Counted from the first letter of the stretch, positions 22,402 to 33,480 are shown. The stretch: 64,000 bases of DNA from Hysterangium stoloniferum (GCA_015178975.1 WHVD01000001.1:2170001-2234000), one strand, 5' to 3'. Numbers and translations: made by a program. Notes: generated from the sequence alone by a model not told the origin.

Positions 22402-22800
22402 GTGAACTCAAGCCCAAAAAGAAATCCCATCATGTCAATAATTTTAAAATTACATGGCTTGTCATGGAACAACGATTGGCTGCAGGGAAGTGAAAACACG
22501 CCATATTTCAGTCATTATGAAATTAGATGCTGTATGGCCTACAAAGGTCCAAAATTGCTGAATATGTCTCGCTTCACATGCCATAATAACCTAGAGGCGA
22601 CGTGGCGGCTGGGATTTTACTCAACATGGGGTTTCAAATTTGACAAAAACGCTGCACTACATCATCAGATTATACTAGTAAATGGTCAAGCGTGTGAAGG
22701 GGAGCGGGGAAGGTGGGAGCGACATCACAAGCAGGTTCTGTGGAAGGAAAAACACATTGAAGGAATGTTCATATCAAGGGGACAGAGATTAAAAGAATAG
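22402..22800 (+). CDS. Unidentified 132-codon ORF conserved in a recent duplicate
   Basis: It begins MNSSPKRNPIMSIILKLHG and has Trp- and Cys-containing stretches (SWNNDWLQG, SHYEIRCCMAYKG). The paralogue at 33070 is open for only 80 codons before the frame changes. The duplication is so recent that open frames may persist by chance. There is no domain I recognise. Confidence 0.2.
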   Translation: MNSSPKRNPIMSIILKLHGLSWNNDWLQGSENTPYFSHYEIRCCMAYKGPKLLNMSRFTCHNNLEATWRLGFYSTWGFKFDKNAALHHQIILVNGQACEGERGRWERHHKQVLWKEKHIEGMFISRGQRLKE

Positions 22801-22901
22801 TCCGTGAATGATTATTCTTCATGCAATCTGAAAATAAGTTGGAATCAGCTACATTCTTCCGGTAGTAAACCTTTCGACCTACCAAGGAAACGATGAGGGG
22901 A

Positions 22902-23201
22902 TCAGTTGCTCTCCGCAAACAGAGCAATGACGTCTACCGGGGTAGCACTACTCGAGTGAGGCATCTCGGGGGAGGCCAGGGAGGCCAGGAAGGCCAGGAA
23001 GGCCAGGAAGGCCGGGGAGGCCGGGGAGGAGGGCAGGGAGGGCAGGGAGGGCAGGGGGGCAGGGAGGGCAGGGAGAGCAGGGGGGGCAGGGAGGCCGGGG
23101 ACAATCTGACGCGACTCTACGCTCTGCCATTCAACGACAGGAGCAGCGGAAGCGAGGGAGAGTAGGGCAATGAGACTGAAAAGATAGGTGAAAGAGGTCA
23201 T
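22902..23201 (-). CDS. Small secreted Pro/Ala/Leu-rich protein
   Basis: Starting at Met 23201 (a Met 12 bases upstream is less likely), the 99-residue product has a clear secretion signal: MTSFTYLFSLIALLSLASAA with a likely cut after ASAA. A short charged part (VVEWQSVESRQ) is followed by a repetitive region rich in LPALPA / LPSLPS / FLASLAS, then a hydrophilic tail ending ALFAESN. A TATA box (23272-23280 on the minus strand) lies about 75 bp upstream. The single exon, signal peptide and low-complexity body fit a fungal small secreted or wall-associated protein; no specific family is recognised. The repeat is coded by a minisatellite. A truncated paralogue lies near 33560-33660. Confidence 0.6.
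   Translation of the reverse strand: MTSFTYLFSLIALLSLASAAPVVEWQSVESRQIVPGLPAPPALPALPAPLPSLPSLPSSPASPAFLAFLAFLASLASPEMPHSSSATPVDVIALFAESN
22966..23100 (+). repeat. G-rich minisatellite (GGCCAGGAA / GGGCAGGGA, 9-bp units)
   Basis: Nine-base units such as AGGCCAGGA grade into AGGGCAGGG, in frame with the secreted protein on the other strand. The many runs of three to six G on the plus strand could fold as G-quadruplexes. The second gene copy has nearly lost this tract (about 33623-33635). Confidence 0.75.
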
Positions 23202-23270
23202 GATGTAGGACAAATATTCTAGCTGACTGCGTTGACTACGATGAGTTGGACCTTGTTAGTGGGGGATACT

Positions 23271-23281
23271 GGCCTTTTATA
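23271..23281 (-). promoter_or_regulatory. TATA box of the secreted protein gene
   Basis: The minus strand reads CCCTATAAAAGGCC about 70-80 bp upstream of the Met at 23201, a good TATA-box match at a plausible distance for a fungal promoter. Confidence 0.5.
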
Positions 23282-23282
23282 G

Positions 23283-23640
23283 GGAATCTGCGAGTATCCA
23301 CAGCCACCTGGGAGGAGGCCCCGCAGTCCGACAGTGTAAATTATTGCTGTAGGCATGCCGCCAAGAACACAAAGATATAGATTGCTCATAAATTTCGCCG
23401 TCAATTGCGAAGGTATTGAAAGAATTGGGATGTCAGTGCTGGTCCAGCACAGGCGCAAGGCGTGATACAAGATGCCATAGAAAGTTACACCTTCAGTTAA
23501 AAGACCCCACATCGCCTCAATACAGAACTAGATCCGTAATACACATACTTGTGGTAGACCTTTATGCCATAACGATTGAAAGAAAAGAATTGATGAATGA
23601 CAGACATTAACGTCTAATGACGTCCAGCTACAGAGACCTT
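23283..23640. other. Upstream gap of the secreted protein gene; no gene seen
   Basis: Unique sequence between the TATA box and the duplicated block starting near 23640. It may hold further promoter elements; nothing else was recognised. Confidence 0.3.
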
Positions 23641-24780
23641 GAACACTAAAGATTTGGAATCGCCACAAGTCATAACCCCCTATTCTCATTTTGAACTGTA
23701 TTTGCACCGGTTTATGAAGCGCATTGGTGTCAACCGTATCGAGACTAACAAGATGAGTAATCGAATGGACCTGAATTGAAGGAAAGGTAGGTGTTTCCCA
23801 GGGGCTGATATAATAACTTCACTGACCCCTCCGGCTAACTCCGGGAGACTTCGACAAGGAAGGAACTGAGACTTGATTTGACTTGGTATAAAGTTCATCG
23901 TATTTTGGCTGCTGTTTATTCAATGGACCAAGTGACAGCCGGTGGGCCATGTGAGAGTCATGACGATGTAGGCCACCACCGTGACACCGCTGCGAAATTC
24001 AAGGATCAGACACTCGGACTTCCGTATAATGCCTTTCCCGGTTCTTCTAAGAAGTTACGTCGATTGTGTTCATATTGTTGTGAGGAAGGCGCCAGGTACG
24101 GAAGGCTCCTTGTGAACGTTCTCGGAGCCAGCGTCTTGCGATGATTTTCAAACCCTACGTCATCTTGTTGACCGATCTGATACTATCTTGGCTGGGCTAT
24201 ATATTAAATTCGGTACTTAGACCATCTACACATTGGGAATGCGTTATATTCGGTTAAGTCAGAGTGTTAATACACAGTAGTGTATTAGCAAACGAATCGT
24301 ACACCTCGTGAATATCAGGATCTTTTGGTCCGCTAATTCAATATGTATTTTATTTTGATTACATTTGTTCCAAATGTGCTAAATAGTATGGAGTCATGGC
24401 CCTGACTATTCAGTGGCTGTACTATATATTAAATTCGGTATTGTGTTAAGTCAGAGTGTTAATACACAGTAATGTATTTGCAAACCGAGTCTTATACTTC
24501 ATGAATATCAGGGACTTTCAGTCCGCTAATTAAATAGGTAGTTCATTTGATTACATTTGTTGGAAATGGTATGAAGTGGTGCCCTCACCGAATTCAGTGG
24601 GCCTCCGGCGGATGACAATTGGTACTAAAAATTCTCACTTCATTCTAGACCTGCCGACCCACGTCGAATTCGAGAACAGGCGCCAGTGATCTGTTATATG
24701 GATGAACAGAGTTATAACGAATATAATGTCCCAGTCGACACGTAAGGTGAGAACCGACGGGTGTGGCTTAAAACCTCCGA
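23640..24780. other. Duplicated gene-poor block (second copy)
   Basis: It matches 1086-2640 throughout but lacks the 368-bp LTR-like insertion: the junction ATAACGAATATAATGTCCC near 24720 is the empty site. It contains the tandem pair 24184-24598. Confidence 0.6.
23878..24144 (+). CDS. Second copy of the 88-codon conserved ORF
   Basis: The length and ends are the same as for 1343-1609, with about eight residue differences. There are no recognisable motifs. See the partner entry for doubts about whether it is coding. Confidence 0.2.
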   Translation: MTWYKVHRILAAVYSMDQVTAGGPCESHDDVGHHRDTAAKFKDQTLGLPYNAFPGSSKKLRRLCSYCCEEGARYGRLLVNVLGASVLR

Positions 24781-24840
24781 CGGAAGGCCCATCATGTAAC
24801 AAGTTCACACGAGTCGTTGAGTTACCGGCGAGTAACGCAG

Positions 24841-24881
24841 TGACGTCATAATGGCCCGTCCCCCATGCTGTTATGACGTCA
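24841..24881. promoter_or_regulatory. Two palindromic TGACGTCA (CRE/ATF-type) sites
   Basis: Perfect TGACGTCA octamers lie at 24841-24848 and 24874-24881, followed by a further half-site GTGACGT at 24884. In fungi this octamer is bound by ATF/CREB-type bZIP factors. No adjacent gene is evident, so function is open. Together they also form an imperfect inverted repeat (ATAATGG ... TGTTAT). Confidence 0.35.
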
Positions 24882-25011
24882 TGGTGACGTTGGCTTCATT
24901 CCTCTAAGTCATGAGCGTCGGTTTTGGTTTGGATTGCCCAGATTTTGAGATTAATATTTTTAGACCAGGAGGGTGACAACTAATTGCAATTAATTTAATC
25001 TGTAGGTATTA

Positions 25012-26288
25012 CAGCTGTTCCGAGTACCTAAGGTGGAGTTCAGAATTTCAAAAAAATCCCGCCACAGACAAATTGTGCCATATCTCCAGAATGAGTGGCA
25101 ATTAAGGCACAATAGCATTCTATGTGTATGATATTGTATGGATCTATGTATATATGTATATATTTGCCCTTATGACAGGCTATTTAATATTCAGTGAAAT
25201 ATCATTGCAATGGTTCCCTTTCATTCAATTCTCTCTATATTTGCATATACGCTGGTGGAATTAATACTATGTATTGTATCTAAACATAACCTGAGTTGTA
25301 AGACCTAATACTACCTTTTGAACAAGTTATATTACTCACTATCTGTTGGAATCTGCAAGCCTGGTGAATCACAGTACGAGGACTCTCGACTGTTGGAGCG
25401 TAGCTACTTAGAGTGGAGCGGTGAAGAACTAAACCGGTGATATAACTAGGCTTCCAGATGAGGTTCTACTCTCATCTGGAACGAACTATATACTAGAATA
25501 CATGGTCTGTGCACTGGTCTGTGCACTATGGCGTGCTACGGATCTAGTGAACCTAAACTATATATACTATCACATGGTATGAACCGGTCCGAAATATGCA
25601 ATCACAAGACGAGTTATGATATTATACTTATGGTATATTATCATAACCTAATACTATCAAGTGTGCATACAGTAAGTGGCACAACTTGTTCAAAGGATGG
25701 TATTAAGCCTCACAGCTTAGGGTATATTCATACACAATATATAGTATTAGTCCTACCAGCTTACTATATGCAAATCAAGGAAGAATTGAATGAAGGGGAG
25801 CCATTGCACTCATATTTCACTAAATATTAAATAGCATCTCATAAGGCCAACTATTGTTAAATTTGATGATGAAACACACCTTTTTATAGGGGGAGTCCAC
25901 CAATTATTGCAACTTTTCATATGAAGATGCTAATTGTGGACCATGCATTTGGAGGTTAATGTGTGTCAGAACCACTATACACCTCCCAGAGCATCCAACC
26001 TATATTGTCAGGAGGTGCTACACTAACTGACACAAGATATTGAGACACAAAGTACTTTTATTACAAGCTTATTAAACCCTTGTATATTGTGTATTGCAAT
26101 AGAGTCAACTCATACTATTTTTAATAACTATATACATAAATATATAGATCTATACTATATAGTACACACTCCAAAATATTTTGTCTTAATTGGGTACCTT
26201 TCCTGAGATACAGCACAATTTGTCTGTGGGTCAAAAGCGGAATTTTTTTTTAAACTTTGAACTCCGCCTTAGGTACTCGGAACAGCTG
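25012..26288. mobile_element. Non-autonomous Tc1/mariner-like DNA transposon with about 110-bp TIRs
   Basis: The ends are inverted repeats starting CAGCTGTTCCGAGTACCTAA on both strands. They stay alignable for about 110 bp (ACAGACAAATTGTGC is shared inside) and are flanked by TA on both sides (25010-25011 and 26289-26290), as expected for Tc1/mariner target duplication. The body has no transposase-like frame; a 100-codon ORF at 25528-25830 is AT-rich and unlike DDE transposases. A 272-bp LTR-like insertion lies inside, so the original length was about 1.0 kb. Confidence 0.65.
25855..26126 (+). mobile_element. 272-bp LTR-like repeat, copy 2, TSD ACTAT, inside the mariner-like element
   Basis: It has the same ends as the copy at 8991 (TGTTAAATTTGATG ... 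TTTTTAATA) and a perfect repeat ACTAT at 25850-25854 and 26127-26131. It inserted after the mariner-like element had landed. Confidence 0.7.
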
Positions 26289-26439
26289 TAAAGAGGGATA
26301 ATTAGGAAATAGGTTAACTCTGCGTAGCAAAATCTGGGTGCAAAAATAAAGTATCTTTAGCTACATGCTGTAGCACATCTGTTGCAGCGAGAAGACATGT
26401 TAATGACTCTACCCCTACCACATGTCTGTTGATCTAATC

Positions 26440-26595
26440 CAAAAGACTTCTGTACTTAGTGATCATTCGTGTGGAGAGACCTTGATCTCATTTTTCTCTA
26501 TTCTGGATGCTTTCCACACTTCAGACGAGGGGTCGGCAGAAATCTTTGATTCTGGCTTCGCCGATACCGTAGGCATAGCTAGTATACACGGCATC
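26440..26595 (-). pseudogene. MLKL-like exon 7 relic at a rearrangement junction
   Basis: AAAAGACTTCTGTACTTAGTG and GGCTTCGCCGATACCGTAGG match the region around exon 7 of the MLKL-like genes (compare 18585-18765), with small deletions. At about 26600 it joins the unassigned block that normally lies next to the Ubp14-like relic, so a deletion removed everything between. Confidence 0.5.
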
Positions 26596-26599
26596 ACAA

Positions 26600-27140
26600 A
26601 TTCTACCGGTCCTCCACAATGTAATTCATCAATATCATCATAGAATCATTACACTGCATTGAATCTTTGGAAAGAGCTCCGCATGCAAAATGGCATGGAC
26701 TTTGAGGGTAACCATATATCTGTTTCGTGCCGCTCCTACTCAAAGAAACCCTCGTACCCACATATCATTCTAGACCTTTATGACCAATCTTGAGAGTTTG
26801 ATTACTATACCTCTGTCGGTCTTGAAACTTTGCAGGTTGGAAATTAATATCCCATTGATCCGTCTCTAATCCGAATCTTGCATGTTGAATAGTGGTGCTT
26901 TATCGTGGGATGTTCCATATTATGTTCACAGCGAACACATGTATTGCATGTATGCGTGCATGCGTGCAGTTGCTCACTATATAACGTACATCCCCATCCT
27001 CCATCATAGCTATCTACTCCACAGACGGTTCAAGCCCACCGGGGCAACTATTGACTGCACCAAAGGATTATTGCTGGGCGAACGACGGTGTCTAATATCA
27101 TCAATGCCACACCCAGAACTTCCACTCCGCTGTACCTTTA
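26600..27140. other. Unassigned conserved block (partial copy)
   Basis: It matches 15300-15750 and 49030-49500, including the CATATATCTGTTTCG and TTATGTTCACAGCGAACA stretches. No intact frame. See the entry at 15119. Confidence 0.35.
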
Positions 27141-27145
27141 GTTAG

Positions 27146-28500
27146 TCACCCACTAGCCAAGGATTCCTTAGACTTTTCTCTTCGGATTTCCTCTGCTAGG
27201 TAAGTAATATTGTATTCTACATGTATGTATTTAGACAGGTATAAACTCACTTCGGGTTTCCTAACACGCGTTGAAGGAAGAATAGCCACCGCTGACCACG
27301 TTTTGTAGGCACCCACCTCACGTGCAAAAATTCGTCGCATGTACAACAAAGATGTGACGGAAAGCCGCAACACGTGCACGTCTGGAAACACATCCACGAC
27401 CTGGTCGGTATCAGCCTATAGTACTGGGACGACACTATGAAAGACTCACCGCTGCGTTGGAACCCCTGCCTCGCACCACGGACACGAATACTCAACCACA
27501 GGTTTACCCATCCCGTCCCCTGCGCACTCACACAGCTTCCCCCGCGCATACAACACCTCTCCAAAGCCGGGATGGGATACCCATTCTCAAATCATCACGC
27601 TCTTCCACACGGTAACGCGCACCTCCTTGCACTACATACACCGTGACTCTTGCTCCACCTCAAAGCAGAAGATGACCGTAGGCTCCGGCTCCGGGACGTG
27701 TTTTTAGCTTGTTGACGCAGGACGTTAAGAATATAAATGCGAAGGAATATTGCGCGCCTTGCTGTTTCGTCATCGAGAAAGGATCAGGGATGGTATATGC
27801 GGAAGGCTGGAAGTGTGAATATCAATGTTGATGCCATGTAGCAGCTGTTTCCGAGATTGCGGAATCCTGTCAGTCCTGCAGGGAAGACGGGGTCGAAACA
27901 TTACACGAGTATGACGTACCTCAGGATGACTCGACTCTGACTCTTTTCAAGAAATGACCTCCCTCCCTGTCCATAGCAAACCGAATATCTCACTGTCGGC
28001 ATAAACTCATAATTGGCCTCTCCTTCTCCTCGACTGTAGCAAGGCTCTTAAGCGACGGCCCACTGCTGTTCTATCACCAACGCCACCAGCTGAATCATCA
28101 AAGCTTCCCAGCTCATCCTCAAATGCTCACAGAACAAAAAGACACACCCTACTCACTGGTTTTGGGTTTAGTTCCAGCATGCTCTTCACATGCATGGATA
28201 GCCACGCATCCCATAATGCAGCTGCACATGCATCCACGTCACATCGTCCCCCACACAGTCTCTATCAAAGCACGGCAGGCACACATCGATGCCTTCAGGT
28301 AGATCCTATTAGATCGCATGGGCACCACGTAAGCACAATAAGTGAAATTTCATTTCGTTTGGAAGAAAGGAGGACATACTTCTTTGTCAAAGCATTGTGG
28401 TTTTTCTTCTCTCTGAAAAGATTCTGAAAGACGAGGTCTGGGAATGCGAGAAGGTCTGGGAAGAAAAATGAGCGCAAGACGTAGAACTCCAGCAAATGTC
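27146..28500 (-). pseudogene. Ubp14/USP5-like deubiquitinase relic U3, internally deleted
   Basis: Cys box LTGFRNLGNSCYMAS with Cys kept (about 27829-27880), zinc-finger-like part (about 28250-28310), and the segment around HVLRLSVTSLLYMRR, which is the FPDIFVV region read in another frame (about 27330-27370). The stretch between the QQD region and the Cys box is deleted: at about 27780 the sequence jumps from the catalytic middle to the 5' part. The UBA region is mostly lost. Not functional. Confidence 0.55.
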
Positions 28501-28536
28501 ACATGATGTCACACAGTTACGCCGAAGAAATTACTT

Positions 28537-28553
28537 TATATATATATATATAT
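28537..28553. repeat. (TA)n microsatellite
   Basis: Eight TA units replace the T-rich stretch (CTTTTTTTGTAATTATT) found at this place in the other units. Confidence 0.8.
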
Positions 28554-28663
28554 TTCAATAGTAATATTCACGTAGTCTTACATCTTCTGTTCACAAGTGA
28601 ATTATGGGAAGAGTATACAGAGCTTCAGTAAACGAAGAGTTTTTATATCTCAGAATGATATAG

Positions 28664-31540
28664 CTAGATGTGACGGGAAAATGTTCAATGGGTTTGATCG
28701 TGTCCGAGTTTAATCTGTTAAAGTACATTGTATTGCAAGCCGTTGACGCATTTTATCTCAACGCTCGGCTATTTCGTACTTTACAGTGGCTTAGTCATCG
28801 TAAATAAACTTTGTCCATTTTCGCTATACCGTCAACATCTAACATAATCCTCCTCCCATATGCACCTAGGTAGCTGAAAATAAGCTATCCACCTGATTCA
28901 AGACATTAATACTAATAAATAAGGACAACATCGACGCTCACGGGTTCTCAAATACCGTGTCCGGCCACACATGGTCATTAATCCAACTGGGCTCCGCATC
29001 ATAAGAAGCGCGCAATTGCACATCCAGGACAAGTCCCCCCGAGGAGCCAGAAATACAACGTGGAGAGGTAGGTTCAAACAGGAACATGGTACGCGGTTCC
29101 ACATCTCCGGAGTGACTAAATTATTCTGTCAGGCTCTGATATTGATGAAAGGGGAAGTGGAACAAACAAATTCTGAGGCATTTCCAGAACTAATGTTGTC
29201 TGCCAGTGGTATACTGTTGTCACAAAGGGGTCAATATCATTTCCGAAAGACTTCTGTTCTTACTGATCATCAACTCGTGTGGAAGGACACCCTTGGTCCT
29301 ATTTTTCTCTATGTATAGCGGTGCGTATACTCTCCATGCTTTCTGCACTTCAGACGAGGGATGGCAGAATTTGAAGATATTGACATGGGACCGGCAGAAA
29401 TCGTCGAGACTGGCTTCGCCAATATGACAGGTATGTCTACGCGGCAGAAAACTGAGCAACGATCGGGTCAGCGTGCTAGCTCGAAAAATACCTTCTCATT
29501 GGTTTTCCACCTCGTATTGTGACACTCTCACCCTCGTCTAAATATATAGACTCTCGCTCGTTGAGATGAACACGAACCTCAACTAAGGGTTCTATACCGA
29601 GGGTTTCAGAGAACCACTCATGTAGATTCCCACACACTACAAAATCGCCTGTAACTTTATCCCGATAGCCCACGTCCCACAAGGCGAGGGTCCCCAGATC
29701 TCCATCCTTGATAAGGCCCTCAATTGGGTGCAGACAATTGAAGTCCAGTAGTTGATTGGCTAATTGATGAATGGTGTACGAGCTTCGAAGTTGTTGATCC
29801 ATTGAAACAGTGTCGCGACGCCATGACCCCGCGTTGCACATGAATAAGTCTACGATGCAGTCTGGTGATGATGGATTCATCCTAGAGTTACCCATATAAA
29901 TAATGAGATCATCCCTTCTCATGTAATACCCTCCCGGGTCACGGAACAGTGTTCCGGTAAACACAAGCTTGAGACGGTGGCGATTGGCAGGACATTCAGT
30001 GACAGTGACAATTGAATCACCAGGACGATTAAACTGAATAGACAACGTTATCATTGACATCTGATGTCAGTCGAATTAACGAACAAGGCAGTGGATGATA
30101 ATTTCGTTGTTCGAACAGAATTCAACTAATTCCTAATGTCACATTGTCACATCAGCGTTTGCGGGAGAGAAGGTATCTGACTACGTCACATTGTAAGAAT
30201 CCCTCTAAAATATATCGCGTTAGCTTGTAAATATCGTGAGTAATTTCATTTACCATGTCGTATAGTGCCAAAATGGTTTCTTTTACACCGGATGATCTAC
30301 TGCGTTCGACCCATTTGCATGCGTCCTCTGGTTCAGTGCCCGGATTACGGAAAACTTGGAAAAATACATTGTCTTGTGCATTGCTGTAGCCCAAGAACTC
30401 AGCGATGCTAGGGTCCCTGAACATGAATGTGATTGGGCTACTTGGGTTATTTAATCTGATGTGTTGCATTCTTACCACACGTCTTGATAGGAAGTGAGGT
30501 CGCGTTGAAACTATCTCAAAAGTGTGATATCTTGCGAATAGTTTCTGAAATCCAAACCAGCCAATACAGATCTCGTACCTCTTTGTGTCTCAAATCCCAC
30601 GTGGGTCTCCCGCCTTCGTACACTTTGACCAATACCGACTTGCCGTCACTTTCAGTCTTCGCTTCACAAAGTTTGACACTCCACCGGGAGGTGGCCAGAT
30701 AATTTCCTGTTGTTTCATAAACATAATCACCACGGTTCGCGACCGACAAGGTGCGCAACACTTGGAAATCCCTTCTATGAACCAAACACTATATCATTAC
30801 TATAAGCCCACGTGCATGATATTTTGTGATGGCAGAACAGGCGTACGTGTTCACTAATATCGTTCTTTCCTCTGCCCGTGACCGACGAAAACGAATCAAG
30901 GATGACATCGTCCATTCTGGTATCATCGACAGCTACGAGTTGAGCGACGGCTAATGAGGTATCCAGCGAAAAATACATCTAAGAGCCAATATGTATAACG
31001 AACGACTCCGAGTGTCACTTTCAGCACGCACCATTGCCTCCTTCTCTGCTTCTTCCAATCGCCTTTCCAGTTTGGCGATAGACTTATCTCGTTGTCGCAT
31101 CCAAGACACGACGTGTGCTTTCAGACCTTTTCTTGATGTGTATGACCTTGCAAGCGCAAGAACATCCTCAAGTGCACTGAAACAATCGATTTATTCGTCA
31201 AGTACGGCTACTCAGTGAGTCTCAAGTTCCTACTTCTGATAATCGTCCAATATGGTTTTGAAATTGTCCGGGATATTCTCCCACTTCCCCCTCAGCTGAT
31301 CGTGGAAAGCGACGAGGCGACGTCCAGTGGTCTGGACAAGGTTATTCAATCTCTCGTTTTGCTCCCCGCTTGCCTGGTGATTATGAATCATCATCCACAT
31401 CAACTCTTAAACTAGTGTTGATGCAGACGACCCACCTTTATAGCGTTCATAATCTCCAAAAGAAGGGTCGCTGCACTCTTTAAGCCAGGTACTGGAACGG
31501 CATCGCCAGCGACTTTGACAACAATTGCTGCAATGTCCAT
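28664..31540 (-). pseudogene. MLKL-like copy 4
   Basis: All exons align with copy 1: first exon 31436-31540, coiled segment about 31020-31180, C-terminal domain 29476-30060. The last exon is split by a 129-bp LTR-like insertion (28716-28844), and exon 4 carries the stop shared with copies 2, 5, 6 and 7. Its 5' half and upstream region are nearly identical to copy 3, while its exon 4 belongs to the other subgroup, so this copy is a mosaic. Confidence 0.6.
28716..28844 (+). mobile_element. Miniature LTR-like insertion, 129 bp, TSD TAATC
   Basis: Ends TGTTAAAGTACATTG ... ACATCTAACA (TG...CA, with TGTTA/TAACA inverted) and a perfect 5-bp duplication TAATC (28711-28715, 28845-28849). Empty sites are in all other MLKL-like copies (for example 51630). 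It contains AAATAAA near 28802. It is unusually short for an LTR. Confidence 0.75.
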
Positions 31541-31579
31541 GAGTGATGATCGATGATCTTAGTAGATGGTGAGGGATAG

Positions 31580-32010
31580 TCGCTCTTTGGTACGTCGAGG
31601 CGCTGTATTCGCTGTTGGCTGTGCCCTGGGATGGAGCGCCGGGTCAGTAGGGGAAATGCAGTGTTCATCCCAACAGCGACACACATATATTCAAAGGCCG
31701 TAATTATGGTGTGGACTTTGTCCGTAGTGGAACTTCTGGAATATAATGGATTAGATAGATCATTCGTCATTAAAAAAAAGCCGCACGATTATTTCAATGG
31801 TTTGTCATAGTTGCTCTTTGGCACGTCGAGGCGCTGTATTTGTTATTGGCTGTGCCTTGGGATGGTGCGCCGGATTGGTAGGGGAAATGCAGTGTTGATC
31901 CCACCAACGACACACTTATATTCAAAACCCTGGTCGCGGTGTGGACTATGTCAGTAGGGGAATTGTTGGAATACCATGGATTAGATCGATCATTCGTCAT
32001 TAAAAGAAGA
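31580..32010. repeat. Tandemly doubled 5' flank of MLKL-like copy 4
   Basis: The same two-fold arrangement as at 20905-21350, with the second unit somewhat diverged (about 31801-32005). Confidence 0.6.
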
Positions 32011-32116
32011 GACGCACGATCTTATCAATAGTTCATCGATTAGAATGAAAAGCATCATGATGACATATGGCGTTGTAGCGATAAGTCACTTGTGCCTTTG
32101 GTAATGAAGAATAACG

Positions 32117-32573
32117 ATGGATGAGATGAAACTTGTGATATTTTCTTTAACTCTTTCAGTAATGGATATGACTTCAGCTCAAGTTTCGCTGTTGAGTCTC
32201 CCGGTGCTGGGGGTATCAGTTAATTATATTACTCTTACATATTTGCAGTTGTGCGCTCTGGTTGAGTTCCCGTGTCCAATACAGACTTCTCGGGAGGCGG
32301 GCGGCGACCTGGACAGTTTTGGTTGTTAATGGTGACACGGTCTGTCTTTACCGCCCAATGTGGTTGGTTCTTGCCAAGGACATGATGGGAGAATTGCAGA
32401 CGGGGCTAATGGCGAGGCAGCGGCTACCCGAGCTGCCCACGGCAACACAGTTGGACCTCACCATGGACACGATGGAATTGCAGTGGATGAGGCTGGTTGA
32501 GCGAGATGTAGAACAGGTGTGGGTTTTACTTAGGGGCAGTTTGTTTTATTTGGACTGCTTTTTAAAATTATAA
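32117..32573 (+). pseudogene. Second copy of the ORF pair with signal-peptide-like start
   Basis: It begins MDEMKLVIFSLTLSVMDMTS and runs 70 codons. A further open frame (32262-32573) overlaps in a different register from the partner at 21691. It seems to be a decayed or non-coding duplicate; no family recognised. Confidence 0.25.
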
Positions 32574-33069
32574 TAATTTTGATTCACGGTGGTCATGTGA
32601 AGACGGTATAGTGGACGAACAGCGAATTATAAGGGCACGTGGCGGAACCGGATGAACAAATCAGACAGTATGTTTTTAAATATAGCTATCGCTGGGCCAC
32701 CTTAATACTCTGGCTGAGACACTGGCGAGGGTCTACCTGAGAGGGTATAGTGAACGACACCATGAATTTTCCGCCTACATGCAGGAGGCGTAAAGACAAG
32801 CAACCGGAGGACATTAGGGATCATCACAGTCGTGGATGCAGGAATATGGCCATAAATCTTGTCGCGCAGGTATACAGTATGCTGTGTGCCACATGATTCA
32901 CTTGCCACATTCCCTGCCCGAAACACGGACAAAATCGTTCTCAGGATTCTGAATGCTCTATTACCCTCACTTTAGACTGTCACAGATTGGTCGCGGTATC
33001 TACTGTATACATTATAATATTACATGCAATGTTAAACCCCTATCTGGAACTGCATAATATTAGGCTGCA

Positions 33070-33480
33070 GTGAACTCAAGCCCAAAAAGAAATCACATCA
33101 TGTCAATAATTTTAAAATTACATGGCTTGTCATGGAACAACGATTGGCTGCAGGGAAGTGAAAACACGCCATATTTCAGTCATTATGAAATTAGATGCTG
33201 TATGGCCTACAAAGGTCCAAAATTGCTGAATATGTCTCGCTTCACATGCCATAATAACCTAGAGGCGACGTGGCGGCTGGGATTTTTACTCAACATGGCG
33301 TTTCAAATTTGACAAAAACGCTGCACTACATCATCAGATTATACTAGTAAATGGGCAAGCGTGTGAAGGGGAGCGGGGAAGGTGGGAGCGACATAACAGG
33401 CAGGTTCTGTAGAAGGAAAAACACGTTGAAGGAATGTTCATATCAAGGGAAGAGAGGTTAAAAGAATATTCGGTAAATGA
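33070..33480 (+). pseudogene. Second copy of the 132-codon ORF, frame lost
   Basis: The first 70 codons are nearly identical to 22402 onward. An added T near 33283 changes the frame, and the rest of the partner ORF is not read. Confidence 0.25.

Noticed and set aside
22946-23110. CRISPR-like array from the regular 9-bp repeats
   Set aside because: Units are contiguous without spacers, and the genome is eukaryotic.
22893-23165. Gly/Gln-rich 90-codon plus-strand ORF across the minisatellite
   Set aside because: It is the antisense of the secreted-protein gene, which has a signal peptide and TATA box; the Gly-rich frame is a by-product of the G-rich repeat.
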